Below are positions 1 through 8,042 of a stretch of 64,000 bases of DNA, one piece after another. The stretch's first letter is position 1, and every line of letters begins with the position of its first letter. The notes beneath the pieces were generated by a model that was not told the origin of the DNA, did no database searches, and worked only from the letters and a program-made list of their open reading frames with translations. Source of the stretch: Nostoc sp. MG11 (GTDB lineage: Bacteria > Cyanobacteriota > Cyanobacteriia > Cyanobacteriales > Nostocaceae). Made by a program: the position numbers and the translations under genes. Location: assembly GCF_014904695.1 (NCBI RefSeq), contig NZ_JACXXN010000009.1, forward strand, positions 124,001-188,000, written 5' to 3'.

Positions 1-45
1 TTGAACTAAAGTTCAAGTTTGTCCCTCTTCGACTCGCAGAGGGAC
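1..45. repeat. Two short inverted repeats at the window edge
   Basis: Bases 1-16 form a perfect 6-bp inverted repeat (TTGAAC, TAAA, GTTCAA). Bases 21-27 (GTCCCTC) pair with 39-45 (GAGGGAC) and are followed by GGTTTT. The second hairpin looks like a weak rightward terminator for a gene outside the window, but the T-run is short. The pair could equally be the end of a dispersed repeat cut by the window edge. Confidence 0.35.
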
Positions 46-174
46 GGTTTTGCTTAGTAAAACTAGGGAGAGGCCTTTTTTCTACGGCTAATTAGATGAA
101 CACAATATGACTCGTCGAACTTACGTTTTACTACGGCAAAACGTCGGTTGATCTAGAGCATTATAATGCCTGAG

Positions 175-348
175 TTATCTACTGGGTGGGCATGGGAGGC
201 TGTAAGACCCTCGACACAATATGCTAGATGTAGATGACAAGTTCACAGATAAAGAAATAATTTCTGCACCAACTAGATGGGTTTCTAGACATTGCTGAAG
301 TTGGGTTAATGCTGTCGTGCGATCGCCAACAGCGGGCGGGTACACCAT
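175..348 (-). pseudogene. Possible 57-codon gene remnant; rest of 1-403 shows nothing clear
   Basis: An open frame on the minus strand starts at ATG 346-348 and ends at TAA 175-177. Its middle reads like real protein (PPAVGDRTTALTQLQQCLE), while its last 20 codons look random. I do not recognise the family. It may be the tail of a lost gene that ran leftward before the glycosyltransferase was placed here. The decamer ACACAATATG occurs at 100-109 and again at 214-223. No convincing promoter, RNA gene or second reading frame was seen in the rest of the 403-base stretch. Confidence 0.2.
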
Positions 349-403
349 CGATTGCTTCTACTTATAATTCAGGCAACTCTGGAACGATAGCAACTTATCT
401 TTT

Positions 404-1591
404 CTATTTTTCTAGAACTTGTATATCCTCCGAAGCTGGATGCTCCCTTAGCTTATCTATAACTGTGGAACTATAAAGAGTTTCATACAGTCTTAGGTTG
501 TCAGCAGTAATGTAATTCCAAGTATAATTCAGTTGCACATTCCTTTGTGCATTCTGAGCCATTGCTACCAACAGTTGAGGGTGACAAATCGCCCAGTTTA
601 GAGAACGAATAAAAGAGTCTAAATTTCCAGCTTCAAAAAACATTCCCTGTCCATCATTAATTAATTGTTTGTGGGGTGGGATGTCACTTGCCAGCACAGG
701 TATACCTTCTCGCATAGCTTCTAGCATTGCTAGAGGTAGTCCCTCTACATCAGAGGGTAAAACAAACAACCCTGCTCCCCGTACTATTTCCCAAAGACGA
801 GTTCCCTGAAGTTCGCCTGCCAAGATAATATCTCGATTCTTTGCAACTCTTTCTAATAGTTTTGCAGTAAAGGATTTGGTATCGCTGACACTTCCAACCA
901 AAAGAAGTTTCCATCCAAGAGGTTTCAGGGCACAGAAGGCTTCAACAAGCAAATCAGGACGCTTTTCTGGTACCAATCTACCTAAAAACATAATATAACG
1001 TTTTCGTTGCAGACTAAGCTGAGTCCCGTAGGTAAAATTTGGGTCTGACTCACCGTAATGGGCAGGAGCGTTAGGAATGTAAACTGTTCTCACACCATAA
1101 GTTTGCCAAAAGTAGGATTGGAGTACATTAGAAACCACGATTAATTTATGAGCAAAACGTACTGCTGTTTTCTCTCCTGTTTGGATTAAACGAGTAGAAA
1201 AACTACCCCATTTTGCACGCTGCCAATCTAACCCGTGACAAGTAACTACAACTTTTGCAGAGGTGGCAATTTTGGGTAAACAAGTAAATAGAGATGGACC
1301 GAGAGCATGAAAATGAACAATATCGTATTTCTTGCCTATGGCGCTGATTGCTCCTAGGGCTGAGGTAACAAAAGCGTCCATCCCTCTCAAATTTCCACCA
1401 GGTAGGGAAATAACTCGAACACCCTGAAAATCGTAATGCTTAAGCCAAGAACCTGCCGTGTAAGAAGATCGGCCAAATAAATCTACAGCGTGTCCTTGGC
1501 CTGCAATGCGAGTATATAGTTCCGCACAATGATGCTCAATACCTCCCTGTTTTGGAGGTAAACCTTTTGCACCAATCACAGCGATTTTCAT
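404..1591 (-). CDS. GT4-family glycosyltransferase
   Basis: A cytoplasmic or membrane-associated GT-B fold glycosyltransferase of about 395 residues, likely transferring a nucleotide-activated sugar onto a lipid or polysaccharide intermediate. The first Rossmann domain begins MKIAVIGAKGLPPKQGGIE, with the glycine-rich loop and the GGIE typical of rhamnosyl/mannosyl transferases of polysaccharide loci. The second domain has MFLGRLVPEKRPDLLVEAF and the nucleotide-sugar motif PSDVEGLPLAMLEAMREG (the E-x7-E-like motif of GT4). I chose ATG at 1589-1591; an in-frame TTG extension to 1642 adds 17 hydrophobic residues that fit the family poorly. The gene stands alone here, so the acceptor cannot be inferred. 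Family call is firm, substrate unknown. Confidence 0.9.
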   Translation of the reverse strand: MKIAVIGAKGLPPKQGGIEHHCAELYTRIAGQGHAVDLFGRSSYTAGSWLKHYDFQGVRVISLPGGNLRGMDAFVTSALGAISAIGKKYDIVHFHALGPSLFTCLPKIATSAKVVVTCHGLDWQRAKWGSFSTRLIQTGEKTAVRFAHKLIVVSNVLQSYFWQTYGVRTVYIPNAPAHYGESDPNFTYGTQLSLQRKRYIMFLGRLVPEKRPDLLVEAFCALKPLGWKLLLVGSVSDTKSFTAKLLERVAKNRDIILAGELQGTRLWEIVRGAGLFVLPSDVEGLPLAMLEAMREGIPVLASDIPPHKQLINDGQGMFFEAGNLDSFIRSLNWAICHPQLLVAMAQNAQRNVQLNYTWNYITADNLRLYETLYSSTVIDKLREHPASEDIQVLEK

Positions 1592-2565
1592 AGTTAGTAG
1601 TAATATTGTGAAAATAGTGTATAAATCAACATCAATCTGCAAAATCTTTTTTGCTAGAATTTACATTTCGTGGGTTTAAATCAGCCTCACAGCTTTTCCC
1701 TACTCACCGATTATTCGAGTTTTGGCATCATTAAATATGTAATGAAATTTAATTTAATTAATCAGTCAAGTCATATAACAGTTTGTTAACAGTTAAGTTT
1801 GACTTAGCTGCTAATGCAATTTTTATTGAAGACCATTGTAAAAATCAATGCGATCAACTCTTTAGTAAAGACATAAATAAGGAAATTATGTCTTGTTTAG
1901 ATTTTTATTTTAAAATTAATAAGTTTTATTTAAGTTAGCAAAAAAAATATAATTAATAAATTAAGTCTGAAGACTTAGAATAAAATAAATCTGAAGGCAC
2001 ATGCCAAAAATCAAATATTCATTTAAATATTATTATTTGTCAATATTTATAGAGTCTAAATGGATAAAATTTTTATCAAATTAGTTTAAGAGAGCTTGAA
2101 TATCAACTAATAAAATGTAAATCAATTCTATTAACTAACAAATTTGATATACGAAAAATGTAGCAAGACTTAATTCCAATTGTTTTGTCCAAGAGATTAA
2201 TAAAAAGTCAATTGCAGTATAGTATATTTGTTCTACTTTGACAGACACCATCAACCAAGGTTGAAAATGAAGTAACAAAAAATTCTGTAGGTTGGCACTT
2301 TGGCTTTGTGTAGATGAGTAGTACAACCTTAAGTTTATAATTTATTTGCGATCGCACACCTAAAAAAGTCAACATACTCAAGAAACTGAAACAAATCAAA
2401 GCAGTTTTGGCTTACAAAGACTCGGAAAATCTAGGCGATTTTGCCATTCTTAAATCTAATCTTTTAGGTGCAAAAGCATATCCTGAAAATTAGGTGAGAA
2501 AATGTTTAGGATTACTACAACTTTCGACAATTCAATAGTCTCAAACTTTTATCCAAATTTAACTA
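1592..2565. other. AT-rich intergenic stretch with decayed coding-like fragments
   Basis: This 970-base stretch is much richer in A+T than its neighbours and has no complete gene. On the plus strand an open frame without a start runs from about 2345 to TAG 2491-2493 and reads like a protein tail (LAYKDSENLGDFAILKSNLLG). On the minus strand, two overlapping frames between 2135 and 2399 share a stretch resembling YYTAIDFLLISWT and look like one sequence split by a frameshift. I cannot name either family. The simplest reading is an eroded gene or transposase graveyard between the glycosyltransferase and the LOG-like gene. Confidence 0.35.
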
Positions 2566-3051
2566 TTATAAAATTGCTTTGACAGTGGCGATCGCATCCA
2601 CTACACTCTCAACAATATAAACATTTTCTGGCAATAGTTTTTTGAAGAAAACTTTGCTTTCTTCATCGTCAGTCAACAAAATTACTTTCTTGTTTCCTTT
2701 CAAAGCTAAAGCAATTTCTGAAGCAGTTCCCGCACCCATACCACAGGCAATTACCACATCACTGGAAAGAACATTAATATTATTTCGAGCATTTCCCATG
2801 TCTGTGAAAATGGCAATATCTAATGCTTCAGAAATACCATTTCGATTATCGCTGGGGAGAATGCCAATAGTTAAACCGTTACTGGATTTTGCACCATTAC
2901 TTGCTGCATCCATTACCCCCACATTCCTACCACCAGTGAGTAAAATCCATCCTTGTTGAGCTATGAGTTTACCTAGTGCGTAGGCATTTTGCAACTCATT
3001 TGCTGTAGCCTTTTCTCTAGGACCCATCACCCCAATAATGATCTTTCTCAT
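2566..3051 (-). CDS. LOG/TIGR00725-like Rossmann nucleotide-binding protein
   Basis: A 161-residue single-domain protein of the SLOG superfamily (TIGR00725-like), related to cytokinin-riboside-monophosphate phosphoribohydrolases (LOG) and the DprA/Smf fold. It opens with the beta strand and loop KIIIGVMGPREKAT, then ALGKLIAQQGWILLTGGRNVGVMDAASNGA, where the GG-x-GVM element is the LOG-like nucleotide site. A later glycine-rich stretch, ACGMGAGTASEIALALKG, takes the place of the PGGxGTxxE motif of true LOG enzymes: the glutamate is kept but the PGG is altered. That makes cytokinin-type phosphoribohydrolase activity plausible but not assured. The gene is alone, with a MITE-like element right upstream. 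The biological role of this subfamily is not known to me. Confidence 0.8.
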   Translation of the reverse strand: MRKIIIGVMGPREKATANELQNAYALGKLIAQQGWILLTGGRNVGVMDAASNGAKSSNGLTIGILPSDNRNGISEALDIAIFTDMGNARNNINVLSSDVVIACGMGAGTASEIALALKGNKKVILLTDDEESKVFFKKLLPENVYIVESVVDAIATVKAIL

Positions 3052-3091
3052 AGCAATTCTTTGTGAACAACTAGATAGATTCCAGACTTTT

Positions 3092-3220
3092 TAGATAACA
3101 GGACTTACGCACTCAGATCCCCCAACCCCCTTAGAAAGGGGGCTTTACACGTTCCCCCCTTAAAAAGGGGAGTTAGGGGGATCAGGGTTTCAGGCTTCAG
3201 TGCGTAAGTCCTAGATAAGT
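3092..3220. mobile_element. MITE-like element with 13-bp TIRs and direct repeats
   Basis: GGACTTACGCACT (3101-3113) is matched in inverse by AGTGCGTAAGTCC (3199-3211). The 9 bases outside each end are TAGATAACA (3092-3100) and TAGATAAGT (3212-3220), identical over the first 7, which fits an aged target duplication. The interior holds a second, GATCCCCC-type palindrome (GATCCCCCAACCCCC paired with GTTAGGGGGATC). There is no transposase, so it would be mobilised in trans. It lies in the 185-base gap between the LOG-like gene and the unknown membrane protein, upstream of the former, and could act as a hairpin in either transcript. Confidence 0.75.
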
Positions 3221-3236
3221 CGGGAATCTGAGTTAT

Positions 3237-3815
3237 CTACCATTGTTCAGTCCAATAGACAATTTCTGAAGCTGAACTATTAATTGCTACACCATAACTA
3301 TCGCCGTGATTCCACTTGAAGCCAGGTCTACCTCTATCGTTTGCTTCTAATACTAATATTTGATATGTAGCAGGAAAAGATTCCGCAGAAGATTCACTAG
3401 TATAAAAGAAAGTTGTCGGTACACCATTAGGTAAGTTGATATGATCGTTGGTGTTACCACCGATATATTCATGTTTAGCGATACTTCTGTATTGTGAAAG
3501 TAATTTTTGAATCTTTTCTGGTGACTGTTTCAGCCTAACTTGAAAATAACTGCCTCCTTGCAAAAATCCTGGGGAGTAGACAATGCGGACGCCTTTAGCA
3601 TCAGCAGGAATCTCGTTAGGAAAATGTCTAACTTGGTTATTACCAGACCAAAGTTGATTACGAACTTCTCCATAACGCGACTTATCAGTAATTAACTCTG
3701 ACTCACTGGTACTGCTAAAAGCTTTTCTCAGAAAAAAACTTCCCCCGATAACGCCAAGACTGCCAATGGAAAATAGAACTATCATAGCTATTTGGACAAG
3801 ATGCGATCGCTTCAT
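3237..3815 (-). CDS. Hypothetical protein with one N-terminal membrane segment
   Basis: A 192-residue protein of unknown function. Residues 8-30 are a single hydrophobic segment following MKRSH, so the protein is either membrane-anchored with the bulk outside or exported with an uncleaved signal. The remaining 160 residues are soluble, with many aromatic residues and no cysteine pair, lipobox or catalytic motif I can recognise. There is no obvious tandem repeat. The ATG at 3813-3815 lies just upstream of the charged N-terminus and a HIP1 octamer overlaps codons 3-5. It stands alone between the MITE-like element and a HAD-methyltransferase pair. It looks like a lineage-restricted cyanobacterial protein. 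Confidence 0.7.
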   Translation of the reverse strand: MKRSHLVQIAMIVLFSIGSLGVIGGSFFLRKAFSSTSESELITDKSRYGEVRNQLWSGNNQVRHFPNEIPADAKGVRIVYSPGFLQGGSYFQVRLKQSPEKIQKLLSQYRSIAKHEYIGGNTNDHINLPNGVPTTFFYTSESSAESFPATYQILVLEANDRGRPGFKWNHGDSYGVAINSSASEIVYWTEQW

Positions 3816-4055
3816 CGAGTTGGGTACGGCTAAATTGTATAGTCATATAACCAACTACTAAACTAAATTGGTAGTATTTCGGATCTGATACTAGAAATAT
3901 TGATGAAAACTTTGCGTGTTACGGAGAAATACGGGACTATTGTAAAATTATTGTAAATAAATTCAAGGATTATCTAGTCAAAAACCGCAACTCATTTGCA
4001 AAGCATATCTAGTAACCAAGGCATTTCACAAGTACATAGACTTAGTTGTGAGATC

Positions 4056-4784
4056 TTAACATTCACTTACTGTGGGCTGAAACTCTTTTTGGGAAAAGAC
4101 TTCTTGCACCCGTTCGAGCTCCAAATCACTCAGATAATCAACTGTCCAGTTACAGTAACGCTGGAGCATGTGAAATGGGTAAGTATTCGCTACACCAACT
4201 ACCTGCATTTGCGCTCGTTTTGCGGCTTCGACACCAGCTGGGGTATCTTCAATTGCTAGACACTCTTGTGGTTGAAGATTCAAAGCAGGAAATTCTTGGT
4301 TGAGGCGTTTCACTGCTAGTAAATAACCGTCGGGTTCTGGTTTACTGGTAGTAATATCATCACCAGCTACGATAATTTGAAAGTACTCAGCTAGATTGGC
4401 ACGATTAAGTACTAGTTCTATTTCTTTGCGAATAGCGCCACTAACTAATCCTAGTTTCAGATTGCGCGATCGCACCTGAAAAATCAAGTCTTCTAAACCT
4501 GGATATAAAGGCAGTTTTTCGATTTTCTCTAGTTCCAACACATAGGTTTGGGCCTTGCGGTATAGCAACTGAGTTAAATAGTTTTCAGTGACTACTCGAC
4601 CGCGATTAGCAAATAGTTGCTGGAAACAAGCGCGATCGCTGCGTCCTAAAGAAGCTTGACGCTCATTGACCCTTTGGGGTTGGAGATTTTCTTGAACGAG
4701 AATCTCATCTATCAGTTGTAAGTGGATTGGCTCATCGTTAATGATGACACCATTAAAATCAAAGAGAACTGCCTTTAAACTCAT
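4056..4784 (-). CDS. HAD-superfamily hydrolase (subfamily IA, beta-PGM-like)
   Basis: A 242-residue HAD hydrolase that probably acts on a small phosphorylated metabolite in the cytoplasm. Motif I is VLFDFNGVI with nucleophile Asp9; the usual second Asp of DxD, the general acid/base, is Asn11 here. Motif II is LGLVSGAIRK, motif III the lysine of TSKPEPDGY, and motif IV LAIEDTPAGVEAA, all standard for the phosphoglycolate-phosphatase/beta-phosphoglucomutase group. A helical cap of about 80 residues sits between motifs I and II. The start overlaps the stop of the upstream methyltransferase by 4 bases (ATGA), so the two are translationally coupled. The substrate is unknown, and the Asn substitution leaves mutase or phosphatase chemistry open. 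Confidence 0.85.
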   Translation of the reverse strand: MSLKAVLFDFNGVIINDEPIHLQLIDEILVQENLQPQRVNERQASLGRSDRACFQQLFANRGRVVTENYLTQLLYRKAQTYVLELEKIEKLPLYPGLEDLIFQVRSRNLKLGLVSGAIRKEIELVLNRANLAEYFQIIVAGDDITTSKPEPDGYLLAVKRLNQEFPALNLQPQECLAIEDTPAGVEAAKRAQMQVVGVANTYPFHMLQRYCNWTVDYLSDLELERVQEVFSQKEFQPTVSEC

Positions 4785-5701
4785 GCCATTACGCCAAATG
4801 CTGGAGACTCAAGTCCCTCCAAATCATTATTATCTATTGTGGTGTCTCTTGATGTCGGAGAGTGTTGTATAACATTTTTTTGAACAGTTGTATCTTCTCC
4901 AGGAATGGGTTTTACTCCACTAGTTACCTGATTTATCCACCATACATCCTGAGTTCGCACTGCTTCAAAGCCTGCTGCACCCATACTCGCATCTATATTA
5001 CCAGCAGCATACTCACGAATATACGGCTCCTCAAAAACATCATTAAGCCAATCTAACTGACGTAGGGTCTTCTGATTACCATCTAAAATCAATACTTGCC
5101 CACCAACTACCAATAACCTGAAGCTTTCCCGCAGAATTGTTTGAGATACTGCATTCGGAGTTTCATGAAATAGCAGAGAAGCTGTCACCAAGTCAAACGA
5201 TGCATCGCTGAACCCGGTTTTCTCAGCATTCCCGTGTCGCCAGACCATATCATCTAAACCAGCAGTTTTAGCTTTGTCTTCTGCCCTTACCAGCATATAA
5301 GGTGATAAGTCTAAACCAATGACTTCTGCTTGAGGGAAAGCTTGCTTTAACATTAAGGTAGTGGAACCTGTACCACAACCTAAATCGAGTATGCGTCGTG
5401 GTTGTACTTTAATGGCATCAATTAAAGCCTGACGTACTACAGTTTCATTAGGCGGTAGAACGTATTGAGTAATTGGGTCATAAGTAACTGCTGCGCTAGA
5501 TTTGAGATATCCGCCTGTAATACCGTGAAAGTTTTGGCTAATGTAGTACGGGGGCATGATCACATCCTCTCGTCGGAAGCGATCGCTCTCTTTCTCCCAG
5601 TCAATACTATCAGCGTAACGCCGCATTCCTTCCTCATCAATCAAAAGACGCACTACAGGCGATAAAAAACGTTCCCAGATTGTATCTTGACGCACTGCCA
5701 T
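4781..5701 (-). CDS. Class I SAM-dependent methyltransferase
   Basis: A 306-residue methyltransferase. The SAM-binding motif I is ILDLGCGTGSTTLML at about residues 145-159, followed by the acidic motif II loop VIGLDLSPYML and a motif III/IV region SFDLVTASLLFHETP. About 130 residues precede the Rossmann core and may form an acceptor-binding cap. The C-terminus is a low-complexity Thr/Asn-rich tail after the core. It is the first gene of a two-gene unit with the HAD hydrolase (4-base overlap), so the two may act on one pathway. The acceptor cannot be read from sequence. It starts at ATG 5699-5701, divergent from the PEP-CTERM-like gene. Confidence 0.85.
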   Translation of the reverse strand: MAVRQDTIWERFLSPVVRLLIDEEGMRRYADSIDWEKESDRFRREDVIMPPYYISQNFHGITGGYLKSSAAVTYDPITQYVLPPNETVVRQALIDAIKVQPRRILDLGCGTGSTTLMLKQAFPQAEVIGLDLSPYMLVRAEDKAKTAGLDDMVWRHGNAEKTGFSDASFDLVTASLLFHETPNAVSQTILRESFRLLVVGGQVLILDGNQKTLRQLDWLNDVFEEPYIREYAAGNIDASMGAAGFEAVRTQDVWWINQVTSGVKPIPGEDTTVQKNVIQHSPTSRDTTIDNNDLEGLESPAFGVMA

Positions 5702-5790
5702 AGGTATTGTGTGGGTACTGTAAGGGGCTATTTAAATCTAAGTTATTTTCTTTACAAATTTTAATGTATCTGGGAAAAAGCAGTAAGATA

Positions 5791-6309
5791 ATGAAAAAAC
5801 TTTTGTTAAAGTTAATCTTGACATTAGGGACAGTTATTACTCTCACCCTGATGGGAATATCTGCCTCTCAAGCTGCTACATTTAACTTTGCTTGGAGTGG
5901 TAGTGGAAGTTATTTAGCTAAAGGTTCATTTAGTTATAACGAAAGAACAGCCCCAGCTATTTTTTCCGAGAATGGGCCTGGGAAAACCCATGTTTTACAA
6001 TCTCTAAAAATTTCTTTTTTTGACCCTTTTAATAATGTTATTGCCTCTTATAATAACGTTGTAAATGGTATCTCTAACACAAATTATTTCAAGTTTAACT
6101 TCAATACAGTTACACAAGAAATCTTTGGCTCAATAGATTTAGGAGGTGAAGTTGCAGGTGAGACTTATTTGTCAGGAACAGTTAATCACAACTTATCACT
6201 CTTTCAGGTTCCTCAATCTGATTCTGATTTCAGATTAGATACTAATTCTGGAGATATTGTTGTCAAAATAGTACCTGAACCAAGTACTTGGTTCTTGAGC
6301 GCTCTATAA
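5791..6309 (+). CDS. PEP-CTERM-like secreted protein with truncated sorting tail
   Basis: A 172-residue exported protein. It starts at ATG 5791 with a classical signal peptide (MKKLLLKLILTLGTV, then a hydrophobic core ending near ASQAATF); a 28-codon upstream in-frame extension starts at a non-ATG codon and lacks this logic. The mature part is rich in Asn, Ser, Gly and Phe, as in many cyanobacterial surface proteins. The C-terminus reaches VPEPST, the PEP-CTERM signature, but the frame stops 6 residues later. The normal 18-20 residue membrane helix and terminal Arg/Lys cluster are absent. It would therefore be secreted but not processed by exosortase, unless a nonsense mutation or frameshift is recent. 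Function unknown. Confidence 0.75.
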   Translation: MKKLLLKLILTLGTVITLTLMGISASQAATFNFAWSGSGSYLAKGSFSYNERTAPAIFSENGPGKTHVLQSLKISFFDPFNNVIASYNNVVNGISNTNYFKFNFNTVTQEIFGSIDLGGEVAGETYLSGTVNHNLSLFQVPQSDSDFRLDTNSGDIVVKIVPEPSTWFLSAL

Positions 6310-6446
6310 ATAACTTTCAAAATCAAGCGGCAACTAAAGCAGCAATCGAGTATTTTTTAGCATTGGAATCACAGGCTGTTAAAAAAAATATAAAGAGTAG
6401 TGCATAACTTTAGACAGTTCCTCTGCTTGTTTGGCTTACCAAAAGA

Positions 6447-6476
6447 GGCGATGTCTATGACAGGCTACGCCTACGC
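6447..6476. repeat. Cyanobacterial dispersed palindromic repeat (GGCTACGCCTACGC type)
   Basis: The stretch GGCGATGTCTATGACAGG followed by CTACGCCTACGC is a copy of the short interspersed repeat common in Nostoc-group genomes. A related copy is at about 13775-13800. It lies in the 267-base gap between the PEP-CTERM-like gene and the S4 gene, where I see no other feature. Confidence 0.6.
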
Positions 6477-6576
6477 ACTTTTAGTTAAGGGCAACATAAA
6501 AGTAATTGCATCTTGCAATATCTGCTTAAGCTTGATAACGCCACTATACAATTAAGTAAGTGTACTTTTATTTACT

Positions 6577-6828
6577 ATGAAACCCAGAGATAACACAATT
6601 AAATTAAGTCAGTTTTTAAAGTTAATGGGTATAGTGCCAACTGGAGGACAAGCCAAGCTATTGATTCAAGGTGGCGATGTACAACTAAACGGTGTGGTGG
6701 AAACCCGACGAGGACGGCGACTAGTAAGGGGTGATCAAGTGACAGTGGAAGGACAAACTTTTGAGGTCAATTTAGACAACAGCCAAGACCAAGAGGTACT
6801 AACAGTGTTTCCAGAACAAACCGGGTAA
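6577..6828 (+). CDS. S4-domain RNA-binding protein (YbcJ/YaaA-like)
   Basis: An 83-residue protein that is essentially one S4 domain. It has LSQFLKLMGIVPTGGQAKLLI, then GGDVQLNGVVETRRGRRLVRGDQV, the positively charged hairpin that contacts RNA in ribosomal S4, tyrosyl-tRNA synthetase and YbcJ-like proteins. The length matches the stand-alone YbcJ/YaaA class. It would act in the cytoplasm, probably on structured RNA or ribosomal particles. The last 15 residues form an acidic tail. No strong Shine-Dalgarno precedes ATG 6577. It is alone, so no partner is implied. The domain call is firm; the RNA target is unknown. Confidence 0.85.
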   Translation: MKPRDNTIKLSQFLKLMGIVPTGGQAKLLIQGGDVQLNGVVETRRGRRLVRGDQVTVEGQTFEVNLDNSQDQEVLTVFPEQTG

Positions 6829-6947
6829 AAGATTTTATTTTGGATTGTTTATTGCACCTACATAAGCATTCTCAGATTTTCGTATAGGTGGCGATCACCT
6901 TGGTGCGATCGTCACTTTATCTACTGTCCATCCAGTATTTGTGCGGC

Positions 6948-7700
6948 TTAAAGTTCTTGAATACGCGGACGAATTAACAGCTCACCAACATTAACGCGAT
7001 CGGGCTGGCTCAGCACGTAAAGAATTGCGCTGGCAATATCCTCAGCTTGAAGAATATTAGCACCTGGGGCATAAAAACCACCTTGTTCAGTAACAGCTTC
7101 TTTCGTTGCCTCGTGCTTGATGGAATCGGCAAGTTCAGTCGCCACTGCTCCTGGTTCAATGTCAGTCACCCGCACTCCGTATTCGATTGCTTCTCGGCGC
7201 AGACTGTCTGAAATGGCGCGTACCGCGAATTTGGTTCCACAGTAGACAGCTGCTCCCTTAAAGGCAAAACGTCCAGCCACGGAGCCAATGTTTACGATAT
7301 GACCGCGCTTGCGTTTAGCCATGCCGGGAAGGACGGCATGAATGGCGTAGAGGAGTCCCTTAATATTTACGTCAATCGTTCGCTCCCACTCATCCACGCG
7401 TCCTTCAAGCATGGGTGAGAGAGGCATTAAACCGGCATTGTTGATTAGGATGTCTACGCCACCCATCGTTTCAAGTTCATCCCCAAGTTGTGCCACTGCT
7501 TCACGATCAGTCACATCCAACGCTTTGATCACAGACTGACCGCCTGCACGCTCAATCTCCTGGGAGAGCAGTTCCAGTTGCTCCGTACGGCGCGCTGATA
7601 AAACTACTTTTGCCCCGTTCTTTGCCAGCATCTTGGCTGTGGCTGCACCAATCCCGCTACTAGCACCAGTAATCCAGGCGCGTCCTGAAATAATTGTCAT
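6948..7700 (-). CDS. Short-chain dehydrogenase/reductase
   Basis: A 250-residue classical SDR using NAD(P)H on a hydroxyl/keto substrate. The cofactor loop is TGASSGIG at about residues 11-18; the arginine after VVLSARR suggests NADP preference. The NNAG motif, the serine of NIGSVAGR and the active-site YCGTK follow in order, so the catalytic tetrad is complete. The C-terminal substrate loop contains GGFYAPGANILQAEDIA, as in YdfG/serine-dehydrogenase-like SDRs. A good ribosome site (AGGAG) lies upstream of ATG 7698-7700. It is not in an operon with a gene of known pathway, so the substrate stays open. Confidence 0.88.
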   Translation of the reverse strand: MTIISGRAWITGASSGIGAATAKMLAKNGAKVVLSARRTEQLELLSQEIERAGGQSVIKALDVTDREAVAQLGDELETMGGVDILINNAGLMPLSPMLEGRVDEWERTIDVNIKGLLYAIHAVLPGMAKRKRGHIVNIGSVAGRFAFKGAAVYCGTKFAVRAISDSLRREAIEYGVRVTDIEPGAVATELADSIKHEATKEAVTEQGGFYAPGANILQAEDIASAILYVLSQPDRVNVGELLIRPRIQEL

Positions 7701-7728
7701 ATTGCTTCTCCTGTAATAATGCCAGTAT

Positions 7729-7944
7729 TCAGTCTATTTGTGAGCTATTGACTCTACTTTGTGGCTCGATGAAATCCGACAGTTTTTCTTCAAAATCAGT
7801 AAAATAAGGGCGTTTAAATCCTCCTAAGTGTTTTAATCCAGCATAAGCAGCTGCTTCTAAGTTCTCATTATTACGTAGTGAACAAGTTTTGTTGGCACTG
7901 AAGCTAAGTAAACAGCTAGTATACTGCTTTGACGAATTCGCCAA
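7729..7944 (-). CDS. Small uncharacterised ORF upstream of the SDR
   Basis: A 71-codon frame whose second half (NLEAAAYAGLKHLGGFKRP, then YFTDFEEKLSDFIEP) has a protein-like composition, while the first third is Ser/Cys-rich and less convincing. It reads toward the SDR with a 28-base gap. I do not recognise a family. It could be a small real gene, or the tail of a gene whose beginning was lost. The rest of the 342-base gap holds the palindrome at 7985-7998 listed separately. Confidence 0.25.
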   Translation of the reverse strand: MANSSKQYTSCLLSFSANKTCSLRNNENLEAAAYAGLKHLGGFKRPYFTDFEEKLSDFIEPQSRVNSSQID

Positions 7945-7984
7945 CGGTATCTTTAACTTGTTACAAATAATTTAGTGGATTAAG

Positions 7985-7998
7985 GGCGAAATTTCGCC
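7985..7998. promoter_or_regulatory. Perfect 14-bp palindrome 45 bases before rtcB
   Basis: GGCGAAATTTCGCC is a perfect two-fold palindrome ending 44 bases upstream of the rtcB start codon, in an otherwise AT-rich leader. Its position would suit an operator for a dimeric regulator. No regulator gene is next to it and it could also be chance, so this is only a candidate site. Confidence 0.3.
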
Positions 7999-8042
7999 TC
8001 AAACTCCAAAACTAAACTAAAAAATCCAAAATAGAAAAAATT

